From positions 62,001 through 126,000 of the forward strand of contig NZ_JAMLJL010000009.1 in the NCBI RefSeq assembly GCF_023634845.1: a stretch of 64,000 nt of DNA, given 5' to 3'. The position numbers and the translations under genes are program-made. Positions 1 through 9,805 of the stretch are shown here, in pieces (the first letter of the stretch is position 1; every line of letters begins with the position of its first letter). Under the pieces are notes generated by a model. It searched no databases. It was not told the DNA's origin and worked only from the letters and a program-made list of their open reading frames with translations. The DNA is from Flavobacterium amniphilum. Lineage in GTDB: Bacteria > Bacteroidota > Bacteroidia > Flavobacteriales > Flavobacteriaceae.

Positions 1-977
1 TTACTAACATTGACAGAATTTCGGGTTATGCACAATGGAACAGACGTTCATTTTGGAATAAACACGAGATTTTTACGAATATAGGAGTACGTGCACATCA
101 GTGGCAGGTTAGTGGTGAGGATATTTCAGGTAAAAGCCAGATGACTGTCAGTCCGAGGGCGCAATTTGCTATCAAACCGGATTGGGATATGGACATGTTG
201 TTCCGTTTGTCAGGTGGATTATATCATCAGCCTCCTTTTTACAGGGAATTGCGTGATAAACAAGGTGTGGTCCAGCCTGATGTGAAGGCACAACAATCGG
301 TGCATATTGTTCTGGGTAATGACTACAGTTTTAAAATGTGGGAAAGGCCTTTTAAATTGGTTTCCGAAGCGTATTATAAGTCGCTTACAGATGTAAATCC
401 GTATACATTGGATAATGTCCGTATCCGTTATGCAGCAGAAAACAATGCAACTGCATACGCTCAGGGTCTGGATTTACGTTTAAATGGTGAATTTGTTCCC
501 GGAACAGAATCCTGGTTGAGTTTTGGATATATGCAAACGGAAGAAAACATTGATAATAAAGGTTTTATTGCAAGGCCAACAGACCAAAGATTGAAGTTCG
601 GAATTCTTTTTCAGGATTATGTGCCTAATATTCCGGCATGTAAAGTGTATCTGAATTTGGTTTACAACACGGGACTGCCAGGTGGTTCACCATCTTATGC
701 AGATCCGTATGATTACCAATTAAGATTAAGGGATTACCGTCGTGCTGATGTTGGTTTTTCATATGTATTTACAGATAGGGCCAGAGCTAAAGATGTTTCA
801 AGTTGGTTGAATAAATTCAAGGATTTGTCAGTGGGACTGGAGATTTTTAATATGTTTAATAACCAGAATGCTATTACAAATACCTGGGTAAGGGATGTGT
901 ATACAAAATCACAGTATGGAGTGCCTAATTATCTTACCTCACGCGTTTTTAGTTTTAAAATCAGCGCCAAATTGTAA
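1..977 (+). CDS. TonB-dependent receptor, C-terminal part (5' end outside window)
   Basis: The reading frame is open from the first bases of the window, so this is the last ~324 residues of a longer protein. The sequence alternates short polar and aromatic-rich strands (for example AQWNRRSFWNKHEIFTNIGV), as in a 22-strand outer-membrane beta-barrel, and ends in FSFKISAKL, a typical barrel-closing strand. TonB-dependent receptors import siderophores, glycans or cofactors using TonB energy. The plug domain and any carboxypeptidase-like N-terminal domain lie upstream, so the substrate cannot be inferred. The gene is followed after 39 nt by a lipoprotein gene in the same direction. Confidence 0.8.
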   Translation, partial: TNIDRISGYAQWNRRSFWNKHEIFTNIGVRAHQWQVSGEDISGKSQMTVSPRAQFAIKPDWDMDMLFRLSGGLYHQPPFYRELRDKQGVVQPDVKAQQSVHIVLGNDYSFKMWERPFKLVSEAYYKSLTDVNPYTLDNVRIRYAAENNATAYAQGLDLRLNGEFVPGTESWLSFGYMQTEENIDNKGFIARPTDQRLKFGILFQDYVPNIPACKVYLNLVYNTGLPGGSPSYADPYDYQLRLRDYRRADVGFSYVFTDRARAKDVSSWLNKFKDLSVGLEIFNMFNNQNAITNTWVRDVYTKSQYGVPNYLTSRVFSFKISAKL

Positions 978-1016
978 TTCAAAAAGTAGTATATTTGATA
1001 CAAAATCAGTCGGAAA

Positions 1017-1724
1017 ATGAGAAAGCTGTTATATATATTGCCCATACTTTCGTTAATGGCAAGTTGTAAGGAAGAAGAGAAACCAAAAGTGATTTACGAA
1101 GATTCTAAAGTTCAGGAGGTTAAGAAAGATTCTTCTCAGATTAAGGTAGCTGATTTGCCTATTCACATGGAAGGTACCAAATATTTGTTACATGCAATCG
1201 GTGATGTTCAGGTTGCTTATGAAAGGGGTAGCTATGGATCGGTTAAAACTAACGTAGGGAGTTATGCTTTGTCGAATTATAACAGTTTTGAATTGACAGG
1301 TTATTTCCAGAATATCAAATTCCAGCATATTGATTCTACTTCTTTACGTCCATTGACAGATAAGAATGTACAAATTCAGACGGCTACATTTTTAAATACT
1401 ATTGCCAGTAAAACCAAAAGACAAATATTGGTTTATTCTCTTGTAGATTCAGATACAAACCGTGACGGTAAAATTGATGCAAATGATATTAAGTCATTAT
1501 ATATAAGTGATTTCAGTGGTTTTCGTTTCCAGAAACTTTCAGGTGAATTACAAGAGTTGATTGATTGGAATGTAATTGATTCCCTAAACAGACTATATTT
1601 CAGAACAATCGAAGATATTAATAAAAATGGCGCATTCGATAAGAAGGACAAGATGCATTACCATTATGTGAATCTGAATGCTGATGAATGGAAAGTTGAA
1701 GATTATTCGCCAATTGAACAATAG
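1017..1724 (+). CDS. Lipoprotein with two EF-hand-like calcium loops
   Basis: A 235-residue protein with a lipoprotein signal peptide (hydrophobic h-region ending LMASC, Cys17 as the lipidated residue), so it is probably membrane anchored in the envelope. Two acidic loops resemble EF-hand/dockerin calcium sites: D-x-N-x-D-G-K-I-D-x-x-D near residue 145 and D-I-N-K-N-G-A-F-D-x-x-D near residue 200. No known enzyme family is recognised. Its stop codon directly abuts the ATG of the next gene (TAGATG), so the two are probably cotranscribed and coupled, perhaps with the receptor upstream. Confidence 0.7.
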   Translation: MRKLLYILPILSLMASCKEEEKPKVIYEDSKVQEVKKDSSQIKVADLPIHMEGTKYLLHAIGDVQVAYERGSYGSVKTNVGSYALSNYNSFELTGYFQNIKFQHIDSTSLRPLTDKNVQIQTATFLNTIASKTKRQILVYSLVDSDTNRDGKIDANDIKSLYISDFSGFRFQKLSGELQELIDWNVIDSLNRLYFRTIEDINKNGAFDKKDKMHYHYVNLNADEWKVEDYSPIEQ

Positions 1725-2174
1725 ATGAAAGAGTTAAGGGAGAACATAAAAAAGATTGTGTTCCTGATTTTGTTATTAGGTTTCACATCATCTCATGCCC
1801 AGAAAAAATTCTTTCAATCTCCTAAAGAGATCTCTGAATTTTCAAAGAAAGCAACCAACCTTTTTAAAGAAGGTAAATTTCCTGTTTTTTTTAAAGAATT
1901 AAAGCCTTATTGGCCTTTGCCTGATAATGAAATGACAAGTCTTGAAGATAAAACAGTTCAATTTATGGAACTGTTACAGTCAAGATTTGGTAAAGTTGAA
2001 GGCGTTTCAAAAATCAAAGAAGAGAAAATCAGTGATTTTGCAATCAGGGAAACGTATATTTTGCGATTTGAAAATCAGGCTATTCGTTTGATATATGTTT
2101 TCTATAAAAACAAAAATGGTTGGATATTGAACACTTTTAAATGGGATGATGAGCTTTCCCAGGAATTTAAATAA
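1725..2174 (+). CDS. Hypothetical exported protein
   Basis: A 149-residue protein with a Sec signal peptide (hydrophobic FLILLLGFTSSHA, cleavage before QKKF). The mature part is small and mixed alpha/beta, rich in Lys, Phe and Trp, and looks like a small periplasmic domain. I do not recognise a family. It starts immediately after the stop of the preceding lipoprotein gene, and its 3' end overlaps the convergent DUF2971 gene by 8 nt. Confidence 0.6.
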   Translation: MKELRENIKKIVFLILLLGFTSSHAQKKFFQSPKEISEFSKKATNLFKEGKFPVFFKELKPYWPLPDNEMTSLEDKTVQFMELLQSRFGKVEGVSKIKEEKISDFAIRETYILRFENQAIRLIYVFYKNKNGWILNTFKWDDELSQEFK

Positions 2175-2868
2175 GAATATCGCTTTCCAGATCTGATTTT
2201 TCAATTTCAAATCCAAAGCCCAGTTTTTCAACCAATTCAATTACCAGTTTTTTATACCAGTTTTCGCTTTTCGGGTGGATGTAAATTTTCTCAATAAGAC
2301 GGTTAATATCTACGTTGATTTTTAAGCCTTCATTAATGGTTATCTGATGTGCCGAGACATCGGTGATGACCCTTACTTCTCTTTCGTATTGAAAGCTTTT
2401 CCGTTTGAACAGGAATGGAAAGAAATCATCTTCAAAAGGAATATATTCTTTTTTATAATCGATGTAATTTACCTCACCGATGTATTGATTGAAATTTTTT
2501 TCAGGTTCCAAAGCTTTTTTCAATCTTCCGATGGTTGACTGTATGGCCAGGCCTTCATTGTTTTTGGTGAAAATCTGCCACATGGCAAAACTTTCATATT
2601 CATTGGTATGCCAACTGCTTACTACAACTTTTTCTCGGTGTGATTTGTAATAAGCCAGAAATTCAGGATTGTTTTCGGCAATTTTACGGATTTCCTCATA
2701 AGTTGGTTCACTGAAAGTACCCTCGTACTGATCTTCAAACTTATCCGACCGTGACATAAACATCTTTCCCGATAATAAAATATCCAGGAATTTAGATAAA
2801 TCAAGGTATTTCCAAACGATAGTGTCCGGATTGTCGGTAAGATGAATATTAGGGTTTTCGGTGTACAT
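2167..2868 (-). CDS. DUF2971 family protein
   Basis: A cytoplasmic protein of 233 residues. The pattern fits DUF2971: an N-terminal WKYLDLSKFLDILLSGKMFM segment, then SRSDKFEDQYEG, a central SSWH-x5-SFAMWQ-x-F motif and a later F-x-YE-x-EVR motif. The molecular function of the family is not established; members are scattered in accessory regions. I chose the ATG at 2868; an upstream TTG would add six residues, but a promoter-like TAAAATTTG lies just before it. The gene is convergent with the preceding operon and overlaps it by 8 nt. Confidence 0.7.
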   Translation of the reverse strand: MYTENPNIHLTDNPDTIVWKYLDLSKFLDILLSGKMFMSRSDKFEDQYEGTFSEPTYEEIRKIAENNPEFLAYYKSHREKVVVSSWHTNEYESFAMWQIFTKNNEGLAIQSTIGRLKKALEPEKNFNQYIGEVNYIDYKKEYIPFEDDFFPFLFKRKSFQYEREVRVITDVSAHQITINEGLKINVDINRLIEKIYIHPKSENWYKKLVIELVEKLGFGFEIEKSDLESDILI

Positions 2869-2931
2869 TCTGATTTGAAGATACAAATTTTAATTCAAAT
2901 CTGTTTTAAATCTTCAACACGAAATTGCAAA

Positions 2932-4761
2932 CTATTCGAAAGACTGCATCATGACAAGTTTCGAATACGTACCTTCTTTAGCTAATAATTCATCATGTGT
3001 TCCCTGTTCAACAATTTCTCCTTTTTGCATTACGATAATGTTGTCTGCTTTTTGAATTGTGGATAAACGGTGTGCAATCACTATGGAAGTGCGGTTTTGC
3101 ATCATGTTTTCCAAAGCAACCTGAACAAATTTTTCACTTTCGGTATCCAATGCTGATGTTGCTTCATCCAAAATCATAATCGGAGGATTTTTTAATACAG
3201 CACGGGCAATTGATAAACGTTGCTTTTGTCCACCTGAAAGTTTACTTCCGGAATCACCAATATTGGTTTCAATTCCTTCAGGTAAATCTTTTACAAATTC
3301 ATAGGCATTTGCAACTTTTAGAGCTTCAATAATTTTATTATCAGTTGCATTAGGTTTGCCAATCAGTAAATTGTTTTTAATCGAATCATTGAACAAAATG
3401 GAATCCTGGGTTACTAATCCCATTAAAGAACGGAGTGAGTGCATGTCCATGTCCTTAATGTCAATTCCGTCAATGGTTATTTTACCTTCATTTACATCGT
3501 AAAAACGTGTCAGTAAATTAGCAATTGTACTTTTTCCGGAACCTGACTGGCCAACTAACGCTATGGTTTTTCCTTTCGGGATTTCAATCGAGAAATTGGT
3601 CAGGACATTTTCTTCCTGATAAGCAAAATTGATGTTTTCTAGCTTAATGTTACGGTCAAAAGTATCTTTTACGATTGCGTCAGGTTTGTTTTGTATTGTG
3701 TTTTCTTCTTCTAAAATACTAAAAACTCTTTCGGCTGCTGCTAATCCTCCTCTTACCTGATAGGAAGCTTTGGAGATGGCTTTGGCCGGTGTTAAAATGG
3801 TATAAGCAAGAGCTATATATGCGATGAAAGTTGTTGGTGCCAATGATTTGTCAACAATTACCAATTGGCCTCCGTACCATAACAAAATTGCTATGGTTAC
3901 AATTCCCAGAAATTCACTTAATGGAGAAGCTAAATTGTTTTTGTTTCCAATGCTGTTTGAAAGTCTCAAAAGGCGCTGAAGGGAAGCATTGAATTTTGAA
4001 ATGAATTTGTCTTCGGCATTAAATCCTTTTACAACTTTTAAACCGCTTAATGTTTCGTCTAAAATGGAAATTTGTATTCCGTTTTGTTCCTGTGCTTTTG
4101 TAGATTTCGCTTTTAATGTTTTTCCAACTCTTGAGATGATGATTCCTGAAACCGGGATGAATAAAAACACAAAAAGTGTCAGTTTTGCACTGATGAAAAA
4201 CATGGTGATAATGGAGAATAATATGGTCAAAGGTTCCCTTACTACGAGTTCCAATACCTGAAAGAATGAGTTTTTCACTTCGTTTACGTCTCCTAGCATT
4301 CTTGACATTACATCACCTTTTCTTTTTTCGGAATAATAAGAAACAGGCAAATGAATAATTACTTCATATAATTTTTCCCTGATATCTTTTAATACTCCGT
4401 TGCGCAGTCTTGTTACGTGATAAGAAGCGAAGTAGTTGGTTATGTTTTTTAAGAATGCAGTTGCAATAATGATTGATATAACGAAGAGTATGGCAACTTC
4501 AAAACTATTGTTGGCAGTTAGTTCTGTCACTTTAAAGTTCAGATAATCTTCAAGATATGTTTTGATTCCTCCAATTCCGTTGAATTTAGGTTCAACCGTT
4601 ATTTTTTTGTTCAAACCGAAAATTACATTTAAGGTTGGAATCATAGATACCATCAGCAAAGTAGAGAAAAAGGCATAAAAGATATTGTATACAATATTCA
4701 GTATAATGTCCTTTTTGTAAACTAAGGCAAAAGGGATTAATTTTTTGAGATTATTATCCAT
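2932..4761 (-). CDS. ABC transporter, MsbA-type exporter (fused permease and ATPase)
   Basis: A 609-residue half-transporter. Residues 1-350 carry six predicted membrane helices; residues ~370-609 form the nucleotide-binding domain with Walker A GQSGSGKS (404-411), signature LSGGQ (508-512) and LDEATSALD (531-539). The closest functional analogue is MsbA, which flips lipid A core across the inner membrane, but drug/lipid exporters of the same family cannot be excluded. Its ATG overlaps the stop of the upstream phosphohexomutase gene (TAATG), indicating translational coupling in a minus-strand operon. Confidence 0.85.
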   Translation of the reverse strand: MDNNLKKLIPFALVYKKDIILNIVYNIFYAFFSTLLMVSMIPTLNVIFGLNKKITVEPKFNGIGGIKTYLEDYLNFKVTELTANNSFEVAILFVISIIIATAFLKNITNYFASYHVTRLRNGVLKDIREKLYEVIIHLPVSYYSEKRKGDVMSRMLGDVNEVKNSFFQVLELVVREPLTILFSIITMFFISAKLTLFVFLFIPVSGIIISRVGKTLKAKSTKAQEQNGIQISILDETLSGLKVVKGFNAEDKFISKFNASLQRLLRLSNSIGNKNNLASPLSEFLGIVTIAILLWYGGQLVIVDKSLAPTTFIAYIALAYTILTPAKAISKASYQVRGGLAAAERVFSILEEENTIQNKPDAIVKDTFDRNIKLENINFAYQEENVLTNFSIEIPKGKTIALVGQSGSGKSTIANLLTRFYDVNEGKITIDGIDIKDMDMHSLRSLMGLVTQDSILFNDSIKNNLLIGKPNATDNKIIEALKVANAYEFVKDLPEGIETNIGDSGSKLSGGQKQRLSIARAVLKNPPIMILDEATSALDTESEKFVQVALENMMQNRTSIVIAHRLSTIQKADNIIVMQKGEIVEQGTHDELLAKEGTYSKLVMMQSFE

Positions 4762-6488
4762 TAGTTCAATTGCATTTCAGCAATAATGTTTTTGATTTTT
4801 GTATCCAATTGTTTTTCAGCTTCGGGAACATCTGCAATACTGTCAATAGTACAGTTCACGCTGAAATAGAATTTTATTTTAGGCTCGGTACCGCTAGGTC
4901 GTGCACAAATTTTACTTCCGTCTTCCAAATAATAAATCAATACGTTTGATTTTGGTATCGTAATATCGAATTCTTCACCGTTCATGAAATCTTTTCCTTT
5001 AGATGATTGGTAATCTTCCACACAAACCACACGTTCGCCGTTGATTTCCTTTAATGGATTTTGACGTAAGTCAATCATCATTTGTTTGATTTCGTTTGCT
5101 CCATCAATTCCTTTTTTGGTAATTGAAATCAAATGTTCTTTGTAAAACCCGAAATCGACATACATTTGTAGTAATTCCTGGTATAATGAGCTGCTTTTTT
5201 CTTTCGCTTGGGCGGCAATTTCACAGACTAATAAAATAGCGGCAACCGCATCTTTATCGCGTACGGCATCACCCACCATAAATCCGAAACTTTCCTCGCC
5301 ACCGCCAATATAGGTCTGATTAGGGAAATCCTTAATGAATTTGGCAATCCATTTGAATCCTGTTAATCCTACTTTGCATTCTACATCATAAGCAGAGGCT
5401 AATTCCAGCATCATAGGCGTTGAAACGATGGTAGAACCGATGAATTCGTTTCCGCTTAGTTTGTTTTGTTTTTTCCATTGTTCCAATAGGAAAGCGGTCA
5501 TGACTACCATGGTTTGGTTGCCATTCAGTAAAATCATCTTGCCTTCCGTATTGCGAACGGCAACTCCCAAACGATCTGAATCGGGGTCGGTTCCCACAAC
5601 AATATCTGCATTGATCTTATCGGCTAATTCCATAGCCATGGCCAATGCTTCCGGTTCTTCAGGGTTTGGAGAAGCAACCGTAGGGAAATTCCCGTCGGGT
5701 TGTGCCTGCTCGGCAACAATATTCACATCAGTATAACCTGCTTTTTCCAAAACGCCGGGAATGGCTTTGATGGAAGTTCCGTGAAGTGAGGTGTAAACGA
5801 TTTTTAATTTTTTTCTGGCATCAGCAGAAGTGTCGAAACTAGCATTTTTAATTGTCGAATCCCTGAAAGCTTCATCAATGGCAGTGTCAATGTATTCGAT
5901 TAAATTTTCATCTGCATTGAAGTTGATATTGCTGTATTCCAGACTTTCTATTTCTGCAATCACTTCAGCATCCTGTGGCGGAACAATCTGGCCGCCATCC
6001 TGCCAGTATACTTTGTATCCGTTGTATTCCGGTGGATTGTGTGAAGCTGTTAAAACAATTCCTGTATGGCAGTTTAAATGTCTGACCGTGAATGATAATT
6101 CAGGAGTAGGGCGCATTTCAGAAAAAAGATATACTTTAATTCCATTAGCTGAAAATACATCGGCAACTACTTTGGCTAATGTGTCGCTGTTATGGCGGCA
6201 ATCATAGGCAATTGCAACTTTGATTTGCTCGTCCGGGAAACACTTTTTTAAATAATTGGATAAACCCTGTGTGTTTTTGCCTAAGGTGTATTTGTTGATA
6301 CGGTTGGTTCCAACGCCCATTACACCACGCATTCCACCTGTTCCGAATTCAAGGTTTTTATAAAATGACTCTTCCAGTTCTTTTGGGGAAGAGGTCATCA
6401 TTTCAATGATGGTTTCTTGTGTTTCTTTGTCAAATGTCGGGGTCAGCCAGACATTTACCTTATCTAAAATTGCCTTTTCGATATGCAT
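4761..6488 (-). CDS. Phospho-sugar mutase (phosphoglucomutase/phosphomannomutase)
   Basis: A 575-residue alpha-D-phosphohexomutase that interconverts hexose-1- and hexose-6-phosphates via a phosphoserine. The active-site loop TASHNP is at 147-152 (Ser149), the metal loop DPDSDR near residue 300, the sugar-binding GGGEESFGF near 400, and the phosphate-binding loop ARPSGTEPKIKFY near 530. The length fits the larger Bacteroidota/Firmicutes type with an N-terminal extension. It probably supplies sugar-1-phosphates for nucleotide sugars. It is coupled to the downstream exporter gene by a TAATG overlap. Confidence 0.9.
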   Translation of the reverse strand: MHIEKAILDKVNVWLTPTFDKETQETIIEMMTSSPKELEESFYKNLEFGTGGMRGVMGVGTNRINKYTLGKNTQGLSNYLKKCFPDEQIKVAIAYDCRHNSDTLAKVVADVFSANGIKVYLFSEMRPTPELSFTVRHLNCHTGIVLTASHNPPEYNGYKVYWQDGGQIVPPQDAEVIAEIESLEYSNINFNADENLIEYIDTAIDEAFRDSTIKNASFDTSADARKKLKIVYTSLHGTSIKAIPGVLEKAGYTDVNIVAEQAQPDGNFPTVASPNPEEPEALAMAMELADKINADIVVGTDPDSDRLGVAVRNTEGKMILLNGNQTMVVMTAFLLEQWKKQNKLSGNEFIGSTIVSTPMMLELASAYDVECKVGLTGFKWIAKFIKDFPNQTYIGGGEESFGFMVGDAVRDKDAVAAILLVCEIAAQAKEKSSSLYQELLQMYVDFGFYKEHLISITKKGIDGANEIKQMMIDLRQNPLKEINGERVVCVEDYQSSKGKDFMNGEEFDITIPKSNVLIYYLEDGSKICARPSGTEPKIKFYFSVNCTIDSIADVPEAEKQLDTKIKNIIAEMQLN

Positions 6489-6518
6489 TTTCTTTAATTT
6501 TAGAATTAAAAATATTTT

Positions 6519-7478
6519 TTACAGATTAACTTTTTCTGAAATTTTATAACGTTCTTCATTGTTTTTGGTGCGAAGAATTATTTCGCCCAAAAATCCGGCC
6601 AGGAATAATTGTGTTCCGATAATCATGGTGGTCAGGGAAATGTAGAACCAAGGGTTTTCAGTTACCAAAATGGTTTCCTGATTCGTAAAATATAATTTCC
6701 AGAGTTTCATGATTCCGATGTATCCGGCGGATATAAAACCAATCATAAACATGATGGTTCCCAATAAGCCGAATAAGTGCATAGGCCTCTTACCAAATTT
6801 GGATAAAAACCAGATGGTGATTAAGTCTAAAAATCCATTGATAAAACGGTTCATTCCGAATTTTGATTCACCGTATTTACGCGCCTGATGGATTACGACT
6901 TTTTCGCCTATTTTTTTAAAACCTGCATTTTTCGCCAAAACCGGTATGTAGCGGTGCATTTCACCCGAAACTTCAATGTTTTTGACAACTTTATTTTGAT
7001 AGGCTTTTAATCCGCAATTGAAATCATTCAAATGAACTCCGGATGTTTTCCGGGCCGCCCAGTTGAATAGTTTGGAAGGAAGGTTTTTAGCAACAACACT
7101 GTCATAACGCTTTTTTTTCCAGCCTGAAACCAGATCAAGTCCGTCTTTGGTAATCATATTGTAAAGTTCAGGGATTTCATCCGGACTATCCTGTAGATCT
7201 GCGTCCATGGTAATGATAACATCTCCCTGTGCTTTGGCAAAACCAGCATGTAGTGCCTGTGATTTTCCGTAATTGCTTAAAAAACGTATTCCTTTGAAAC
7301 TTGAATTTTCTTTGGATAAATTTTCAATGATTTCCCATGAATTGTCGCTGCTTCCGTCATCTATGAAAATAACTTCATAGCTGAAATTGTTTGCAGTCAT
7401 GACCTTGGTTATCCAAGTACTTAATTCAGGTAACGATTCTTGTTCGTTTAGTAAAGGAATGATTACGGAAATATCCAC
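6519..7478 (-). CDS. Family 2 glycosyltransferase (DPM1/GtrB-like)
   Basis: A 319-residue protein with an N-terminal GT-A domain: VIIPLLNEQESLPEL at the start, IDDGSSDNSW near 40, and the metal-binding DADLQDSPDE near 93. The C-terminal third has two hydrophobic helices (about 230-255 and 275-300). This is the layout of polyprenyl-phosphate hexose synthases that load sugar onto undecaprenyl phosphate. The start is a GTG that overlaps the stop of the upstream gene (TAGTG). It probably acts in envelope glycan synthesis with the following mutase and exporter genes. Confidence 0.88.
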   Translation of the reverse strand: MDISVIIPLLNEQESLPELSTWITKVMTANNFSYEVIFIDDGSSDNSWEIIENLSKENSSFKGIRFLSNYGKSQALHAGFAKAQGDVIITMDADLQDSPDEIPELYNMITKDGLDLVSGWKKKRYDSVVAKNLPSKLFNWAARKTSGVHLNDFNCGLKAYQNKVVKNIEVSGEMHRYIPVLAKNAGFKKIGEKVVIHQARKYGESKFGMNRFINGFLDLITIWFLSKFGKRPMHLFGLLGTIMFMIGFISAGYIGIMKLWKLYFTNQETILVTENPWFYISLTTMIIGTQLFLAGFLGEIILRTKNNEERYKISEKVNL

Positions 7479-7999
7479 TATAATTGATTTGATGTTTTTG
7501 ATTTGAAAATAGCTGCCAAAATTAAATTAAAAATTGAACTTATTAAAATAGAAACAACACCATTCTTTAATAAAATTTCAAGAGAAAAGTTATTGAGTTC
7601 CATTATTTTCCGTTTATCAAATCCTCCTTTATTGAAAACTTTCTGTATTTCCAGCTGTTTTAAATTCATGAATTCATTTGTCTCATGCATGAGATCAATT
7701 GCAAAAAAGTTGTAGAAAAGATAATTAAAAAGGGTAGAAATAATTATTCCTATAGTTGTTGAAATTAATAAAGTTGTAAAAATTTCTTTCAGTGTAACAG
7801 TTTGACTTTGTAATTCGGTTTTGGTTTTTTTTGCCTGATAAATTCTTATTACCCAATAAATAGAGTAAGAAAGTAGTCCTATATATACATTTTTATATAA
7901 TGGTTTATCACTTATGTAGGTTGCAGCCGGTAAGAGGATTGAGATGATTCCAATAATGATACCGAATTGTATGCCGTTTTCCTTAATGATTTTGTTCAT
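7478..7999 (-). CDS. DUF4199 family membrane protein
   Basis: A 173-residue integral membrane protein with four hydrophobic segments (about 11-30, 38-50, 74-98 and 145-167), with a polar amphipathic stretch between segments 3 and 4. This matches the Bacteroidota family DUF4199, often found directly upstream of a family 2 glycosyltransferase, as here. Function unknown. It is probably the first gene of the minus-strand operon running to the MsbA-type exporter. Confidence 0.75.
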   Translation of the reverse strand: MNKIIKENGIQFGIIIGIISILLPAATYISDKPLYKNVYIGLLSYSIYWVIRIYQAKKTKTELQSQTVTLKEIFTTLLISTTIGIIISTLFNYLFYNFFAIDLMHETNEFMNLKQLEIQKVFNKGGFDKRKIMELNNFSLEILLKNGVVSILISSIFNLILAAIFKSKTSNQL

Positions 8000-8083
8000 G
8001 TGTTTTGTTAAATTGGTTTACAAATATACTAATTATTAAAGTTATGGTTATTAGTGATTGAAATCAAAAAATGTTACATATTG

Positions 8084-8113
8084 TTTGGAATTAAAAAAAT
8101 AATTGTAAATTTG
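8084..8113 (+). promoter_or_regulatory. Bacteroidota-type promoter of rpmE2
   Basis: A -7 word TAAATTTG (8106-8113) lies 18 nt after a TTTG -33 word (8084-8087). This fits the Bacteroidota consensus TTTG-N17-20-TAnnTTTG. It would give a 5' leader of about 100 nt on the L31 mRNA. Confidence 0.65.
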
Positions 8114-8218
8114 CACCCTAAAATAAATAGAAATAAAATAAAAGTTGCCGTAAATCGATACCTTTTTTAAGTAAGAAGCATCAAGATCTAAAGCAGCAAA
8201 ACATAACAAAGATTTATC

Positions 8219-8470
8219 ATGAAAAAAGGAATTCACCCGGAAAATTACAGATTAGTAGCATTCAAAGACATGTCAAATGACGATGTTTTCATTACTAAAT
8301 CTACAGTAGAAACTAAAGAAACAATCGTTCACGAAGGAGTTGAATATCCAGTGTTCAAAATGGAGATCTCTAGAACATCTCACCCGTTCTATACAGGTAA
8401 ATCTAAATTGGTTGATACAGCTGGTCGTATCGATAAATTCAAAAACAAATACGCAAAATTCCAAAAATAA
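8219..8470 (+). CDS. rpmE2: 50S ribosomal protein L31, type B
   Basis: An 83-residue protein starting [11 protein letters not shown] and containing [12 protein letters not shown], both diagnostic of L31. It has the type B length and lacks the zinc-binding cysteines of type A, so it is the zinc-independent form. It binds the large subunit and bridges the subunits. It is monocistronic: a good promoter lies upstream and a strong terminator directly downstream. Confidence 0.96.
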   Translation: MKKGIHPENYRLVAFKDMSNDDVFITKSTVETKETIVHEGVEYPVFKMEISRTSHPFYTGKSKLVDTAGRIDKFKNKYAKFQK

Positions 8471-8490
8471 TTCAGGAATTCTGAGATATA

Positions 8491-8524
8491 TGAAGCCTTT
8501 CCATACGGAAAGGCTTTTTTTATT
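8491..8524 (+). terminator. Rho-independent terminator of rpmE2
   Basis: Stem AAGCCTTTCC/GGAAAGGCTT with loop ATAC, followed by a run of T. It lies 20 nt after the L31 stop codon. Confidence 0.9.
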
Positions 8525-8590
8525 TTGTGTTGGTGGTTTTAGTTGCAAACTTTGTAACTTAGCGTCACAGAAATTCAATAGAGATAAGAA

Positions 8591-9763
8591 ATGAACTACA
8601 TATTATTTGACGGAACCGTTCGTAATGCCTTACTTCCGTTTACTTTTACAAGACCTGTTGCAGATATCCGGGTAGGAATTCTGACCATACGGGAAAAATG
8701 GGAAAAACACCTTGGTTATACCACTACAACATTAACAGAGGAGTACTTGATGGATAAGTATCCGATGGTGGAAATGGAAGAAAATATTATGATCAATGCT
8801 TCTTTTCTTCCAAATGAAATTTTGGTTGAAATGATCCGGAATCTCGAAGAAAATCAGGCAATATTTTATAATGATGAGGTTGTGGCGTTTTACAGTAAAG
8901 AAAATCAGGAAGTTGATTTTGATACTTTTGAAATTCTTGAATTTTCTGAAGAATGTCTCCGTATCGAGCACACTTGGGATATATTTTCGAAGAATGATGC
9001 TGCTTTGCGTGAAGATTATGAATTGATTACGGAAGGCCGTCATTCGCAAACCATACCAAAATCGGTAAATGTAATTGCGCCTGAAAACATTTTCATTGAA
9101 GAAGGTGCAAAACTTGAGTTTGTTACTTTAAATGCTTCTACCGGACCGATTTACATTGGTAAAAATGCCGAAATAATGGAAGGATCAGTAATCCGCGGTC
9201 CTTTTGCTCTTTGTGATAACGGAAGAGTTAAATTGGCAACTAAGGTTTATGGAGCAACTACTGTTGGGCCACATTCCGTAATTGGTGGAGAGGTTAATAA
9301 TTCAGTATTGTTCGGATATTCCAATAAAGGTCATGATGGTTTTTTAGGAAATTCAGTATTGGGGGAATGGTGTAATATTGGAGCCGACAGTAATAATTCC
9401 AACTTAAAAAATAATTATGAAGAAGTTAAATTGTGGAGTTATGAAACTGAAGGTTTTGCTAAGACCGGATTGCAATTTTGCGGTTTGATGATGGGTGATC
9501 ACAGTAAGTGCGGAATCAATACCATGTTCAATACCGGTACGGTTGTTGGGGTTTCGGCTAATATTTTCGGATCGGGTTTTCCACGTAATTTTGTACCAAG
9601 TTTTTCTTGGGGCGGTGCTTCCGGATTTACAACTTATATGACTAACAAGGCTTTTCAGACCGCTAAAATAGTAATGGCCCGCAGACAGGTTGAATTTACC
9701 GAAGAAGATGCCAAAATTTTGGAACATGTCTTTGAAGAAACCAAAAAATTCAGAAAGGAATAA
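8591..9763 (+). CDS. GlmU-like sugar nucleotidyltransferase (Bacteroidota type)
   Basis: A 390-residue protein. The N-terminal ~150 residues resemble a degenerate nucleotidyltransferase fold (LFDGTVRNALLPFTFTRPVA at the start). The C-terminal half (about 170-370) has hexapeptide left-handed beta-helix repeats (GKNAEIMEGSVIRGPFALCD, GEVNNSVLFGYSNKGHDG). This matches the family annotated as an alternative GlmU-related protein in Bacteroidota, thought to act in UDP-GlcNAc synthesis. The exact reaction is inferred from family, not shown here. Confidence 0.85.
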   Translation: MNYILFDGTVRNALLPFTFTRPVADIRVGILTIREKWEKHLGYTTTTLTEEYLMDKYPMVEMEENIMINASFLPNEILVEMIRNLEENQAIFYNDEVVAFYSKENQEVDFDTFEILEFSEECLRIEHTWDIFSKNDAALREDYELITEGRHSQTIPKSVNVIAPENIFIEEGAKLEFVTLNASTGPIYIGKNAEIMEGSVIRGPFALCDNGRVKLATKVYGATTVGPHSVIGGEVNNSVLFGYSNKGHDGFLGNSVLGEWCNIGADSNNSNLKNNYEEVKLWSYETEGFAKTGLQFCGLMMGDHSKCGINTMFNTGTVVGVSANIFGSGFPRNFVPSFSWGGASGFTTYMTNKAFQTAKIVMARRQVEFTEEDAKILEHVFEETKKFRKE

Positions 9764-9805
9764 AAAAATAATTAAATTGGCTGTAACAAACTTAAAACTT
9801 GCAAA

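Noticed and set aside
8340..8594. 84-codon plus-strand ORF overlapping rpmE2 and its terminator
   Set aside because: A shadow frame of L31 running through a clear terminator.
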